Below, piece by piece: positions 28,825 through 40,200 of a DNA stretch of 64,000 nucleotides. The stretch spans positions 2,108,001 to 2,172,000 of the forward strand of contig NZ_OY782759.1 in NCBI RefSeq assembly GCF_963678195.1. The letters are read 5' to 3'. The stretch comes from an uncultured Hyphomonas sp. GTDB lineage: Bacteria; Pseudomonadota; Alphaproteobacteria; Caulobacterales; Hyphomonadaceae. A program made the position numbers and the translations under genes. The notes beneath the pieces were generated by a model that was not told the origin of the DNA, did not search any database, and saw only the letters and a program-made list of their open reading frames with translations. Positions within the stretch are counted from its first letter, which is position 1. Each line of letters starts with the position of its first letter.

Positions 28825-31800
28825 TGGCCAAACCGAGTGCCGCTCCGATTGCAATCGTCGGCCTGGGGGCCGTCTTCCCCGGCCGGGGCGACGTAACGGG
28901 TTTCTGGCGGGACCTGTTTGAAGGCAGCGACCTCATCACGGATGTTCCGCCGACGCACTGGTTGGTCGACGACTATTACGATGAAGACCCCAAGACAAAG
29001 GATCGCACATATGGCCGCCGAGGCGGCTTCATCGATCCTCTGGCATTCGATCCGCTGTATTTTGGAATTCCCCCAAAAGCCATGGAGGGAACCGACACCG
29101 CCCAACTACTTGCCCTGATCGCGGCCCAGATGACGCTCGAAGATATTGAGCGGGATTCCGGCGGCATGATCGACAAGTCACGGACAAGTATTGTCCTGGG
29201 TGTTGCTTCGGCCACAGAGATGACGGCTCACATGGCCGGCCGGCTGCAAAGGCCCGCTTGGGTGAACGCTATGCGGCAAGCCGGTCTGGCCGAGAGCCAG
29301 GTTCAGGACATTGCCGCCCGAATTTCAGATCACTATGTCGACTGGCAGGAAGCAACATTTCCCGGCCTGCTTGGCAATGTGATTGCCGGGCGGATTGCGA
29401 ACCGGTTTGACCTGACAGGCAGCAACTATGTCACCGACGCAGCCTGCGCCTCAAGCCTGTCTGCGCTTCAGATTGCCTTGCACGAACTCCGGTCCGGAGA
29501 CAGTGACACAGTCCTGACCGGCGGCGTCGATGCACTGAATGACATCCTGATGTACATGTGTTTCTCGAAAACACCTGCCCTGTCGACCTCAGGAGACTGC
29601 CGCCCGTTTTCGACGCGCGCCGACGGCACAATGCTTGGCGAAGGGATAGGTATGCTGGCCCTGCGCAGGCTGGACGATGCCGAGCGCGACGGGAACCATA
29701 TTTACGCGCTGATCAAGGGGCTCGGAGGCGCGTCCGATGGCAAAGGAACAGCGATTTACAGCCCTGTTCCCCATGGACAGGCACGCGCACTGAAACGCGC
29801 TTATGATCAGGCCGGGTACAATCCCTCCACAGTCGATCTGGTTGAAGCACACGGCACCGGGACGAAGGCTGGCGACAAAGCGGAAATCGAAGGCCTGCAC
29901 CTTGTGTTCGGCGAATATGCAGCCGACGAGCCCTGGTGTGCCGTCGGCTCCGTCAAGGCACAGATCGGCCACACCAAGGCGGCCGCAGGTTCTGCCAGTC
30001 TGATCAAGGTAACTCATGCGCTCAGCCGCAAAGTCCTGCCTCCGACAATAAAAGTCGAAGAGCCCGCCGAAGCGATCAAAACCAGTCCTGTCTTTTATCT
30101 CAACACCGAAGCGCGCCCCTGGATTTCACCGAGGAAACGTCCGCGGCGCGCATCCGTCAGTTCATTCGGTTTTGGCGGCAGCAATTTTCATGTCACGCTG
30201 GAAGAGTACACCGGACCGAATGCTGTGAAGCCTTGGCGTTCATTGGCATCCGAACTGTTCCTCTTCTCCGCAGATTCACCAGAGACGCTTGCAGCAAACA
30301 TAGAAAGCTCGTCGTCGGTCCCGACAGAAAGTGAATTCGCCTACAGGGCGTCGCAATCGCAAGATGCATTTGACTGCAGGGCGCCTGCCCGCGCTGCAAT
30401 TGTCGCGTGCAACCCGGCGGAGCTTTCCGAAAAAGCTTCCGCGATTGTGGATACGATCAGGCGTGGCGAGATCGGTAAGCGCCCCCTCAAGATGGGGTGC
30501 CATGTCTCTCTTAATCCGCCGACTGACGGTAAAGTTGCCTTCATGTTTTCGGGGCAAGGGAGCCAGTATGTCGGGATGGGCTCTGACCTTGCAATGGGCT
30601 TCCCAGCCGCCCGCTCCGTCTGGGACCAGGCTGCAACTCACAAACGCGCAGGAGATTTGAAGCTGCATATGCTGGCCTTTCCGCCCGCAGCTTTTGATCA
30701 GGTTGAACATGGTGACCAGACAGATCGCCTGAAAGCCATGGAGCACGCGCAGCCCGCAATTGCTGCTGTCGCCTTGGCTCAACTGTCCTTGCTTGAGCAG
30801 GCTGGCATCACAGCCGACATGACAGCCGGACATAGTTTCGGCGAGATCATGGCTCTCCACTATGGAGGCACGTTCAACCTGACCAGCGCGCTGACTGCGG
30901 CTGTCGAACGCGGCGCCCTGATGGCCGAAGCAGCCAGTTCCTCAGAGGGCTCCATGATGGCTGTCCGGGCCGGCGCCGAGGACATCGGAGGCCTGTTGCA
31001 GCGCTTCAGTCCCGATCTCGTGCTTGCAAACGATAACGGCCCCAGTCAGATTGTTCTTTCCGGTCCATCGGACATCATCCGTGAAGCGATCGAGGCCTGC
31101 GCACAAGAAGGTCTCAAAGCCCGCGCACTGCCTGTTGCGACGGCTTTCCATTCGAAGATAGTCGCATCGGCAGTCAAACCGTTTGAAGCGGCCCTCACAA
31201 AACTCCGTCCACGCAAGCCAGGTTTGCCTGTATACGCAAACGCAACGGCGAAACCCTACACATGTCCCGCCGCTCAAATGCCGATGGAAATCGCAGGCCA
31301 GCTGGAATCTCCGGTCCGGTTCCGTGAACTGGTTGAGCAGATGTATCACGACGGCGCCAGAACCTTCATCGAAGTCGGGCCAGGGTCTGTCGTTTCGGGG
31401 CTGGTGGACGACGTTCTCGGCTCAAGACCGCATGCTGCCTATGCACTCGACAACAAACGCGTAAACGGTGTGACCCAGTTTTTGTCCACTCTTGGGGCAC
31501 TTTCGGTGTCAGGTATGGCGATCAATTTCGCCGGCTTGTTCGATGACCTGCCTGCCGAGCCTCCAAGACCGGCGCCCCCGAAACATGCCGTCATGATTTC
31601 AGGTGCAAACTACGGCAAGCCTTACCCGCCCCCAAAAGGTGCCGCAGGCCGCGCGCCGCCAAATCCGGAACATTCCAGTTCGCCAACTGAAACCAAACCG
31701 GTCGCGCAACGTCTCCGAACTGCTCAGCCTGAACCCAAATCCTCACCGTCTTTATCTGCCTCAAGCCCCCAGGAACCAGCCATGCCGGATTCATCTTACT

Positions 31801-32759
31801 CCTCGTTCCCGTCCCTTCCTCCTTATGAGCCGTCAGGGTCTGCAGGTGAAACTCCGGCGGAACGGGTCATGATGGAAGTCTCGCGCCGCCACGCTGATTT
31901 CCTGAAGATTGCCTCATCCGCACACGCCGCTTACCTGAACACGGTCACGCAGGTCATGAGTGGTACAGGCGCGGTACAGAGCGAACCGGTCAAAGCACTG
32001 CCTGAGCCTCCCCCCAGCCCTGCACCGGCACCTCGTCAGGTGGAACCTGTAGCCGCATCCGCCGCGCCGACCCCGCATCCTGTTACGACCCAACCTGCTC
32101 CGCCTGCTGTTGCCCCCGCTTCTACGCCTGTATCGAAGCAGGCAGCGTTCTCCCCACCAATTGGAGACGCAGCGCCCCCTCCACCGGCAAAACCAGCGAG
32201 AACTGAGCAGGTCGATGCTGTCGCTCTGGTGCGGGCCATCATCGCGGACAAGACCGGCTACCCGGAAGACATGCTTGACGTAGATATGGATCTGGAAGGC
32301 GAACTTGGCGTCGACTCCATCAAACAGGTGGAGATCCTTTCCACGCTGCGCGAGGAACTTCCTGACCTGCCTGAGATTGATCCGGAGCGCCTCGTTGAAT
32401 TGCGGACCATTTCCGCAATTGCCGAAATGGTATCTGGAGCCGCAGGCGCATCTGCGCCCCCACCCGCAGCCAAACCCACCCCTCAGCAGGCACCTGAGCC
32501 CACCACACCATCGCCTGCCTCGGGAAACGGCAGCATAACTACTGACATTGTCAGGGATCTGATTGCCGACAAGACGGGATACCCCAGCGATATGCTGGAA
32601 GACGATATGGATCTTGAAGGCGAGCTTGGCGTCGACTCAATTAAACAAGTAGAGATTCTTTCCGCACTGCGCGATCAATACCCTGATTTACCGGAAGTAG
32701 ACCCAGAGGTTCTGGTGGAGCTCCGCACGATCAGAAAGATCGCTGATTTTTTTGCATAA
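28824..32759 (+). CDS. pfaA: PfaA-type multidomain synthase KS-AT-ACP-ACP
   Basis: Zero-frame product of 1311 residues, starting MAKPSAAPIAIVG. The N-terminal ketosynthase (about 1-470) has active Cys208 in DAACASS and His in EAHGTGTKAGD. The acyltransferase (about 560-900) has MFSGQGSQYVGMG and Ser671 in GHSFGE. A Pro/Ala-rich linker follows, then two near-identical acyl carrier domains with phosphopantetheine sites Ser1165 and Ser1272 (both GVDSIKQVEIL). PfaA proteins normally continue into a KR; here the frame stops right after ACP2 at a T7 tract, and KR coding continues in the -1 frame. Only two ACPs is low for PUFA synthases. The start overlaps the pfaD stop. Confidence 0.9.
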   Translation: MAKPSAAPIAIVGLGAVFPGRGDVTGFWRDLFEGSDLITDVPPTHWLVDDYYDEDPKTKDRTYGRRGGFIDPLAFDPLYFGIPPKAMEGTDTAQLLALIAAQMTLEDIERDSGGMIDKSRTSIVLGVASATEMTAHMAGRLQRPAWVNAMRQAGLAESQVQDIAARISDHYVDWQEATFPGLLGNVIAGRIANRFDLTGSNYVTDAACASSLSALQIALHELRSGDSDTVLTGGVDALNDILMYMCFSKTPALSTSGDCRPFSTRADGTMLGEGIGMLALRRLDDAERDGNHIYALIKGLGGASDGKGTAIYSPVPHGQARALKRAYDQAGYNPSTVDLVEAHGTGTKAGDKAEIEGLHLVFGEYAADEPWCAVGSVKAQIGHTKAAAGSASLIKVTHALSRKVLPPTIKVEEPAEAIKTSPVFYLNTEARPWISPRKRPRRASVSSFGFGGSNFHVTLEEYTGPNAVKPWRSLASELFLFSADSPETLAANIESSSSVPTESEFAYRASQSQDAFDCRAPARAAIVACNPAELSEKASAIVDTIRRGEIGKRPLKMGCHVSLNPPTDGKVAFMFSGQGSQYVGMGSDLAMGFPAARSVWDQAATHKRAGDLKLHMLAFPPAAFDQVEHGDQTDRLKAMEHAQPAIAAVALAQLSLLEQAGITADMTAGHSFGEIMALHYGGTFNLTSALTAAVERGALMAEAASSSEGSMMAVRAGAEDIGGLLQRFSPDLVLANDNGPSQIVLSGPSDIIREAIEACAQEGLKARALPVATAFHSKIVASAVKPFEAALTKLRPRKPGLPVYANATAKPYTCPAAQMPMEIAGQLESPVRFRELVEQMYHDGARTFIEVGPGSVVSGLVDDVLGSRPHAAYALDNKRVNGVTQFLSTLGALSVSGMAINFAGLFDDLPAEPPRPAPPKHAVMISGANYGKPYPPPKGAAGRAPPNPEHSSSPTETKPVAQRLRTAQPEPKSSPSLSASSPQEPAMPDSSYSSFPSLPPYEPSGSAGETPAERVMMEVSRRHADFLKIASSAHAAYLNTVTQVMSGTGAVQSEPVKALPEPPPSPAPAPRQVEPVAASAAPTPHPVTTQPAPPAVAPASTPVSKQAAFSPPIGDAAPPPPAKPARTEQVDAVALVRAIIADKTGYPEDMLDVDMDLEGELGVDSIKQVEILSTLREELPDLPEIDPERLVELRTISAIAEMVSGAAGASAPPPAAKPTPQQAPEPTTPSPASGNGSITTDIVRDLIADKTGYPSDMLEDDMDLEGELGVDSIKQVEILSALRDQYPDLPEVDPEVLVELRTIRKIADFFA

Positions 32760-32791
32760 GGGGCGGAGCGCGCGACACAGCGATCCGTCCC
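32747..32791 (+). promoter_or_regulatory. Candidate programmed -1 frameshift signal at the end of pfaA
   Basis: The pfaA frame ends GAT TTT TTT GCA TAA. T TTT TTT (32747-32753) is a slippery heptamer in exact X XXY YYZ register with the zero frame. Six bases later GGGGCGGA (32760-32767) can pair with TCCGTCCC (32784-32791), an 8-bp stem with one G-U pair and a 16-base loop. The spacer holds the UAA. Heptamer, 5-9 base spacer and downstream stem is the known layout of -1 recoding sites. A homopolymer sequencing or replication error (7 T instead of 8) gives the same picture. Confidence 0.55.
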
Positions 32792-34207
32792 TCTGGGACA
32801 ATCGGAGAGTTTAAACCGTACGGAAGCGCCGTACGCGTACTTGATTCTGTTCTGGTCGCGCCATTCGGTACGTCAGCACCGAGATCAAACCTCGGTCCGG
32901 TCTGTATTACGAATGCTGCGCCGGAATATGCCGAAGCACTCCGAGAAGAAATTCAAGCTTCAGGAGGCACCGCAATTATTGTTGATGTACCTGAAGGCAG
33001 CGGCACGTTTGTTCTGACCGAGGGCCTATCAGCACAACCGCCAGCAGAACGGCATTATTTTTCTCTACAAGCCATGCTGGCTGCGAAATCTGGCTCCAAA
33101 ACTGTCCTGTTGAATTTCGCTTCCTCTCCCTCACGAACGGAAATCGGGGGCACAGCCGGACTCTGTCGCACCATAAGGCTGGAGCACCCAGGGACTGAGA
33201 CCTACTCCATATCCATTGCAGACGACACGAACCCTGGTTCCCTGGCGTCCAAAGTCATCCAGGCCATCTCCCTGTCAGACGGTGACTACTCGCTTCGGCA
33301 AGACGGGATATATCTGGATATGCCGGGCGAAGACCTTGCCCCGCCCGAAGTTTCCGAACGACAGCCTGATCGCCAATCCGTCTGGCTTGTCTCTGGTGGC
33401 GCCCGGGGCGTTACGGCGGACTGCACGATCGAACTCGCCAGGCGTACAGGTGGCACATTTGTTCTGCTCGGACGGTCAGACGTTACGCCCTGGCCTGAAT
33501 GGCTTCCGTTCGAAAGAAATCTAAAAGCCCTCCGCGGCGTGCTTGCACGAAACGCGAACCGCCCCGCCATGCCCCGCAAGCCGATGGAGATAGATCATTA
33601 CGCCCGCAGACTTCTGGCAGGTCTGGAAATCACCGACACCATTGCGTCCATCGAACAATCCGGTGCCAAAGCGCGCTACATTCAAGTGGATATTGGAAAT
33701 GCAGACCAGCTCCGCGCCACTCTTCAAAACGTCCAACATGAACTGGGCAGCATAACCGGCCTTGTTCATGGCGCCGGTGTTCTGGCGGATGGAATGGCTG
33801 AACAGCTACGTCTGGAAGACTTCCAACGAGTCTTTGGCCCAAAAGTATTCGGACTGGAGAACATTCTGGCGTCTCTGGATGTGAATTCATTGTCGCATAT
33901 CGCTCTGTTTTCATCCGCATCGGCTGTATTTGGAAACGATGGGCAAGCAAATTATGCGGCGGCCAATGAGTGGCTCAATAATGTGTCACTTCAGCTGGCA
34001 GACGAACTTCCCACTACTCAAGTGAAAGCCTTTTGCTGGGGACCATGGCAAGGTGGCATGGTCGATGAAGCACTGGCCCGTATGTTTACCGAACGCGGGA
34101 TCAGTCTCATCAGCAAATCCGAAGGCGCGAGAATATTTGCCGATCAGTTGCTTCAGTCTCCACATGACCATATCCGCTTTGTCGTCGGCGACGATTGGGG
34201 TGGATGA
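32753..34207 (+). CDS. Ketoreductase segment in the -1 frame of pfaA (PfaA C-terminal KR)
   Basis: 484 codons open from just before the pfaA stop to TGA 34207. The last ~300 residues are a polyketide-type ketoreductase: NADPH motif SGGARGVTA, LLGRSD, LVHGAGVLADG, and catalytic Ser/Tyr in FSSASAVFGNDGQANYAAAN. The preceding ~180 residues look like the structural half-domain that precedes KR in PfaA. The first ATG is at 33074, and no ATG, GTG or TTG occurs in the ~107 codons before it, so normal initiation cannot produce the full domain. Read through the slip, PfaA would be about 1794 residues. It ends overlapping the next start (ATGATGA). Confidence 0.8.
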   Translation, partial: CIRGGARDTAIRPSGTIGEFKPYGSAVRVLDSVLVAPFGTSAPRSNLGPVCITNAAPEYAEALREEIQASGGTAIIVDVPEGSGTFVLTEGLSAQPPAERHYFSLQAMLAAKSGSKTVLLNFASSPSRTEIGGTAGLCRTIRLEHPGTETYSISIADDTNPGSLASKVIQAISLSDGDYSLRQDGIYLDMPGEDLAPPEVSERQPDRQSVWLVSGGARGVTADCTIELARRTGGTFVLLGRSDVTPWPEWLPFERNLKALRGVLARNANRPAMPRKPMEIDHYARRLLAGLEITDTIASIEQSGAKARYIQVDIGNADQLRATLQNVQHELGSITGLVHGAGVLADGMAEQLRLEDFQRVFGPKVFGLENILASLDVNSLSHIALFSSASAVFGNDGQANYAAANEWLNNVSLQLADELPTTQVKAFCWGPWQGGMVDEALARMFTERGISLISKSEGARIFADQLLQSPHDHIRFVVGDDWGG

Positions 34208-37200
34208 TGAAGGCATTCGAACCTGTCGCGATCGTTGGACAGGGGTGTGTTCTGCCTGGGGCCAATACACCAGGTGAACTGACCCGGCTGGTTATGGAAA
34301 AAAGGACCGTCTACGGCACGGTTCCGCCTGAAGAGTTAGGGCTTTACCGAAGCGCAGCCCAGGGACGCACTTTTGTATCCGGACGCATCAAAGGGTTCGA
34401 ACAGGTCTTCGACCGTGACCGGCTCAAACTCAAATCGCTGACCCCAGATGAACTGGACCCTGTTTGCAGCTGGCCGTTACACGCTGCGCTCGACGCCTGG
34501 GAAGACGCTGGCCGTCCTAAAGTTCGCCCTTCAGCAATGGGTATATTCGTCGCGAACCTGTCTTACCCATCGGCAAACCATGTGAAGTTTGCCTCTCAGC
34601 TATGGCAAGATCAGGAAACTCCGCCGGCGCATTCCGTTTTGAATTCCGCGCTGCCTAGCCGCCTGATCGCAGAATCGCTTCGCTCAACCGGCCCCTGTTT
34701 TTCACTGGACGCGGCCTGCGCATCGTCACTGTACGCCATCGACATTGCCTGCAGAAAACTGAACGCGCGGCAGATCGACTGCGCCGTGATTGCAGGCGTG
34801 AACGCGGCAGACAACCTGATCCTCCATATTGGCTTTGAGGCGCTGAATGCCCTCAGCCCCACAGGCCGGTCGCGTCCTTTCGTCAAAGGCGCCGATGGAC
34901 TCATTCCGTCTGAAGGGGCAGCAGCACTTGTGTTGAAGCGCCTGACGGATATTGAGCCCGGAGAAAACGTCTACGGCGTACTTCGCGGCAGCGGCCTCTC
35001 AAATGACGGACGCCGCAAAGGCTTGCTTGCGCCTGCTGCAGAAGGTCAGATCGGCGCAATGCAGCAAGGCCTTCTGGGCGGCGGGATAGATCCGCATACG
35101 ATCCAGTATGTTGAGTGCCACGCGACAGGCACCGCTGTCGGCGATAGCGTGGAGGTCTCGTCTGTCAGCTCCGTCTACAAAGATGTCGAGCATCTGTCTT
35201 TGGGGTCTCTGAAGGCAAATACCGGTCATCTTATCACGGTTGCAGGCCTTGCCAGCGTACTGAAACTTACCGGCGCGATGGCAGAAGAGCGTATACCGCC
35301 AACGCCCTTGGACGGTCAGTTGCTTGACCCGTTACAGGATAGTGGACTGGACGTTCCGACGACTCCCTCAAACTGGGAAACCTCCGGAGTGCCGCGCCGA
35401 GCTGCCATCAGCAATTTCGGATTTGGTGGAAACAATGCCCACCTTATTCTGGAGGAATATCGCCCGGCGACGCGCAAAGGCCGTAACCGCGCGATCAAGA
35501 CATCTCCCGCACCGGATATTGTCATCTGCGCCGCATCGCTGATGGCAGGCAGTGACTGTACAACAGACAGCGTTCTCCGGCGCCTGATGAACCACCCTGT
35601 CAAACGGCCCGGAAAACTTGAGCAGATCGGCGCCAATGCGGTGGATGCCCGTTCGCCGCCCAAGGACCTGGCACAGGCAGAACCTCAGCAACTCGCCATC
35701 CTCTCCACGGTCAGTGAAGCCCTGAGCCGCGTCGGCTCCTTCGAGGCTGAAGAGACAGGCGTGTTTGCCGGCATGGCTTGCGCTGCAGACTCTGCGCGTT
35801 GGGCATTGAGGGAACGCGCCTCAGCTAATCCGGCGCAATCTGCAGACGATATCGCGCCCAAGCTCGATGCCGCCGCAGTCCTTGGCGCGATGGCCAATAT
35901 GACGGCGAACAGAATTACTTTCGCACAAGACATCCGCGGGATGGGTTTCTCGGTTTCAGCTGGTCCCGCCAGTGGGCTGGCAGCGCTCGATCTGGCAATC
36001 GACGCGTTGATTTCTGGCCGTCTGTCGACCGCGGTCGTGGCAGCGGCAGATTTTGCCACTGAGCCGGTCCGTGCCCGTGCGCTGTCGGAACTATGTAGCC
36101 TGGATCATCCCGGCGACGCATCCGCGGCTCTGGTTCTGAAACGGCGCGAAGATGCTGAAGCAGCCGGCGACCCGATCCTTGCCAGCATAAAACCGATTGA
36201 TTGGAAGAACAGGAAGGCCCGATTGACTCCAAGCCTGTTTTCTACGGTCTACGGTCAGGCACCTGATGCAGAACCTCTGGCGGAGGTCGCGCTGGAGTGT
36301 CTGCTGAATGCTCACAGCCATATGCAGACGGACGCTGGCGCCATACCGGCACTCTCTTTCAAGAGAAAGAAGCGCCATGTTTCAGTTGCGGCCGGACTGG
36401 CAAATGCAGGTTCGTCGGTTTCCTTTGAGCTTGAACCTCCTCAGGTCCTACCGGATCCCCTCCGGCCAACGCCATTTATGTTCCATGCCGCTGCCGGGAG
36501 CCGGAGGAAACTTGCAGAAGCACTGAATGCCGGCCGGGAAGGTGGTCGAGGCGGCTACCAGATCGCACTCATTGCAGCGAGTGAGGATGAACTGGACAAA
36601 CTTCGCGCTTCAGCCGCTGCGCCCTTAGCGAGAGACCAGCGCCCTTCCGGTGAAGGCATCTATTTCGGAGAAGGCCAGCCAGACGGTGAGCTGGCATTCA
36701 TGTTTACCGGCTCCGCCGCCGTCTACCCGCGCATGGCTAGACGGCTGTTGATGGCATTTCCTGAGGTTCGGAAAGCGCTCTCCAAATTGTCTCGGGCTGA
36801 AGAGATTGCCGCCCTGCTGTCTCGTTCGAACCTGACCGAATTCGAACAGTTATGCGCTGGCACGCTGGTCAGTCAGGCACACGCGATCCTGTGGCTTGAT
36901 CTGCTCAAAGTGAAACCCGATGCCGCCATCGGCCTGTCTTTGGGTGAGTCGAACGCATTGTTTTCGTTTGGCTACTGGAAAGACCCCGGCGCTCTACTGG
37001 ATGAAATCTCCAAAGCCGCGATGTATGAGCGGCATATCGGCGGCGAGTTCGAAACCGCAAGACAGGCTTGGGGTCCCAATGTCCCGTCAGACTGGACCAA
37101 CTGGCGGCTTCAGGCGCCGGTCGATCAGGTCAAACAAGCGCTCGAACGGCACCCAGGCGTCGAGATCACCATCATCTACACAGATGGCGATTGCATGGTC

Positions 37201-40200
37201 GGTGGCCCCGCAGACGCCTGCAAACAGCTCTGCGATGAATTCGGCAAACAGGCTGGCGTGAAGATGAACCAGCACCTGATCGTACATGCGAAGGCCATGC
37301 GGCCATTTGCGGATACGTGGCGGCGTCTGCATACGCGGGAGGTGCATCGGGGCTCTGGCGTGCGGTTGTACGCCAATGCCATCCACGCGGCTTACGAACC
37401 TGAGACAGCGGTCGTCGCGGACATGCTCACACGGCAGGCGGTGGATACGGTCGACTTCCCGAAGACAGTCCGCCAGGCCTGGAAGGACGGCGTGCGCAGC
37501 TTCCTGGAGCTCGGCCCGCGGGACACGTTGACGTCCAGCCTCTCCAAGACACTGAAAGATAAGCCTTTTAAGGCTATCGCCACCGACAGGATCGAAGCAT
37601 CCGATCTGGGCCAGATCGCCCATGCGGCTGCCTTCCTTTACGCCGATGGCCGAGACATAGACCTCGAGCCCCTGCTCCAAACCCTTGCTGCGGCAAGGAA
37701 AAACGAGACCGTTCCGCGCCGCAAATGGAACGTCACCAGACCGGTACCTTACCCTATGCCCAAGATCGCCGACGCCCCACCAGAACCTGTCCGGAACGTT
37801 CTTCCGCATGCGCCCAGGCTGCGCATGCCGGACTATGCCATGACTATAGCGGACCAGGTCATGATCCCGGCCGGAGCAGATAATGCCCCCAAGCCGGGCA
37901 AATGTCTCGAACCGCCCCGCAAAGTGACCAGTGGAACGACACCGCTCCAACCGCGTACGCCGACCGGCCCGGCACGTGATCGGTGCTCGATTGAGGCATC
38001 CACCCGTGGCAAGATGTCGGAATTCTTCGGGCCTGATTTTTCCGGCCAGGATAGTTTCGAGCGGCAGGTCCGGCTTCCTGCTCCGCCTCTCCTGCTTGTC
38101 GACCGGATCACCGGAATCGATGCGGCGCCCCGGGAAGATGCTGCCGGAATCATCTGGACCGAAACGGACCTCTCCAACCATAGCGACTTTGTCCATGATG
38201 GGCGCGTCCGCCCGGGGCCGCTGATCGAATGCGGCCAGGCGGACCTGACCCTGATCGGCTGGATGGGCGCTGACCTGCAAAACAGGGATAAACGCGTCTA
38301 CCGACTGCTCGGTTGTGAAATCACATTCCATGAAGGCGGACTGCCCCTCGATGAGGACACGCTGAAATTCCAGATTGAGATTACCGGCCACGCCGAGCTT
38401 GCCGGGGTCCGGATGTTCTTCTTCCAGTACGACTGCCGCACAGAGGATCGCCTCGCTTTTTCCGTGCGCAACGGGCAGGCCGGCTTTTTCACGGACGACG
38501 AACTCAAGAACAGCAAGGGCGTGATCTGGGACGCGACCAAAGACGCGCCTCCGACAGCCACGCCCACCGACTTCACCCCTCAGCGTGTGACGCAGAAACG
38601 CAAGTTCCCGGCCGCAGACGTCAACGCCTTCCGGAAGGGCGATGCCTTTGCGTGCTTCGGGGCGGGCTTCGAGCTTTGCGCGGCCCATTCCAATCCCCCT
38701 CATATTCCTGACGGAAAACTTGCCCTGTTCGACGAGGTGATCGCCTTCGATCCACAGGGCGGGCCCTGGAAACGGGGTTACCTCCGCGCGCGGGCAGCAA
38801 CGCCTGCAAACAGCTGGTTCTATGACGGCCACTTCCACAAAGACCCCTGCATGCCCGGCACGCTCATGGCGGAAGCCGCGGTCCAGACTCTGGAATTCTT
38901 TGCGGCAGCCGTGGGCCTGACGGTTGAACGGGATGGATATGTGTTTGAACCCATTCCGGAACATACGGCGAAGTTCGTTTGCCGTGGCCAGGTTATTCCG
39001 GATAAGGATCATGATGTAACCTATGAAGTCTTCATCGATGAAATCATCGATGGGGAAACACCGGAAATCTACGCCTCCCTTCTGGCACGCTGCGATGGGC
39101 ACAAGGTCTTCCACTGCCCGCGTTTCGGCATCCGCCTGCGCCGCAACTGGCCGGCTGCGCGCATTGACGAAAAACCGCTTCTAATCGGCCCCGAACGGGA
39201 AAGCCGCGGCGACCAGGCCGCCTTGCTGGACTGCGCGAATGGCGCGCCGTCCGCCGCCTTCGGCGAGATGTATCGGCCCTATGACGATCAGGGGAACGTG
39301 CCACGCCTGCCTCAGCCGCCTTACCACTTCATCTCGCGGGTGACCTCCGTCACCACGCGCCCGGCCGAAGAAACGCTCGGCGCGACGATGACAGCGGAAT
39401 ACGATATTCCGGCCGATGCCTGGTATTTCGACGACAATCTCAATGGGACAATGCCGTTTGCCGTTCTTTGTGAGATTGCCCTTCAGCCATGCGGCTGGCT
39501 GGCCAGCCATTCCGGCTTTGCCCTTGTTGGCACCCTGCGGTTCCGCAACCTCGAAGGCGATGGCTTCCTCCACATGGAAGTCGGCCGCAATGACGATATG
39601 CTGAAGGTCCGCAGTACGCTGACAAATATCGCCAAGGTCGGTCCGATGACCCTTGTGTCGTTTGACGTCGAGGTCATCACAGGTGATGGCCGTCAGGTGC
39701 TGGATCTGAAAACGCAATTCGGCTTCTTCCCGCCTGCATCGCTTGTGCGGCAGGCCGGGCTGCCGGCCAAACCTCACTTCACATCCGCATTCGATCTTCG
39801 CCCTGCGCCAGTCCAGATCGATATGCAGGAGCCGCTTGCTTCCGGCCGGATGAAAATGATCGATGAGATCGACTTCTGCAACCCGAACGGCGGCGAAGCG
39901 GGCCTTGGCCTGATCCGCGCGCAACAGCATGTCGATCCGTATGCCTGGTATTTCAAGGCGCACTTTTATCAGGACCCTGTCCAGCCCGGCTCGCTGGGGC
40001 TCGATGCGCTGGTCCAGGCTCTGACGCAACTTGTGTGGAAGAAGGGCCTGCAGGAAGGTATGACCCACCCCCACCTCACAACCCTGGCGCCCAATGCGCC
40101 CATAAAGTGGAGCTACCGCGGCCAGGTCACGCCGGAGCGCAAGACTGTCACAAGCGTGATGGAAATCCTGAGCATTGATGACCGGGAAGACGATATTCTG

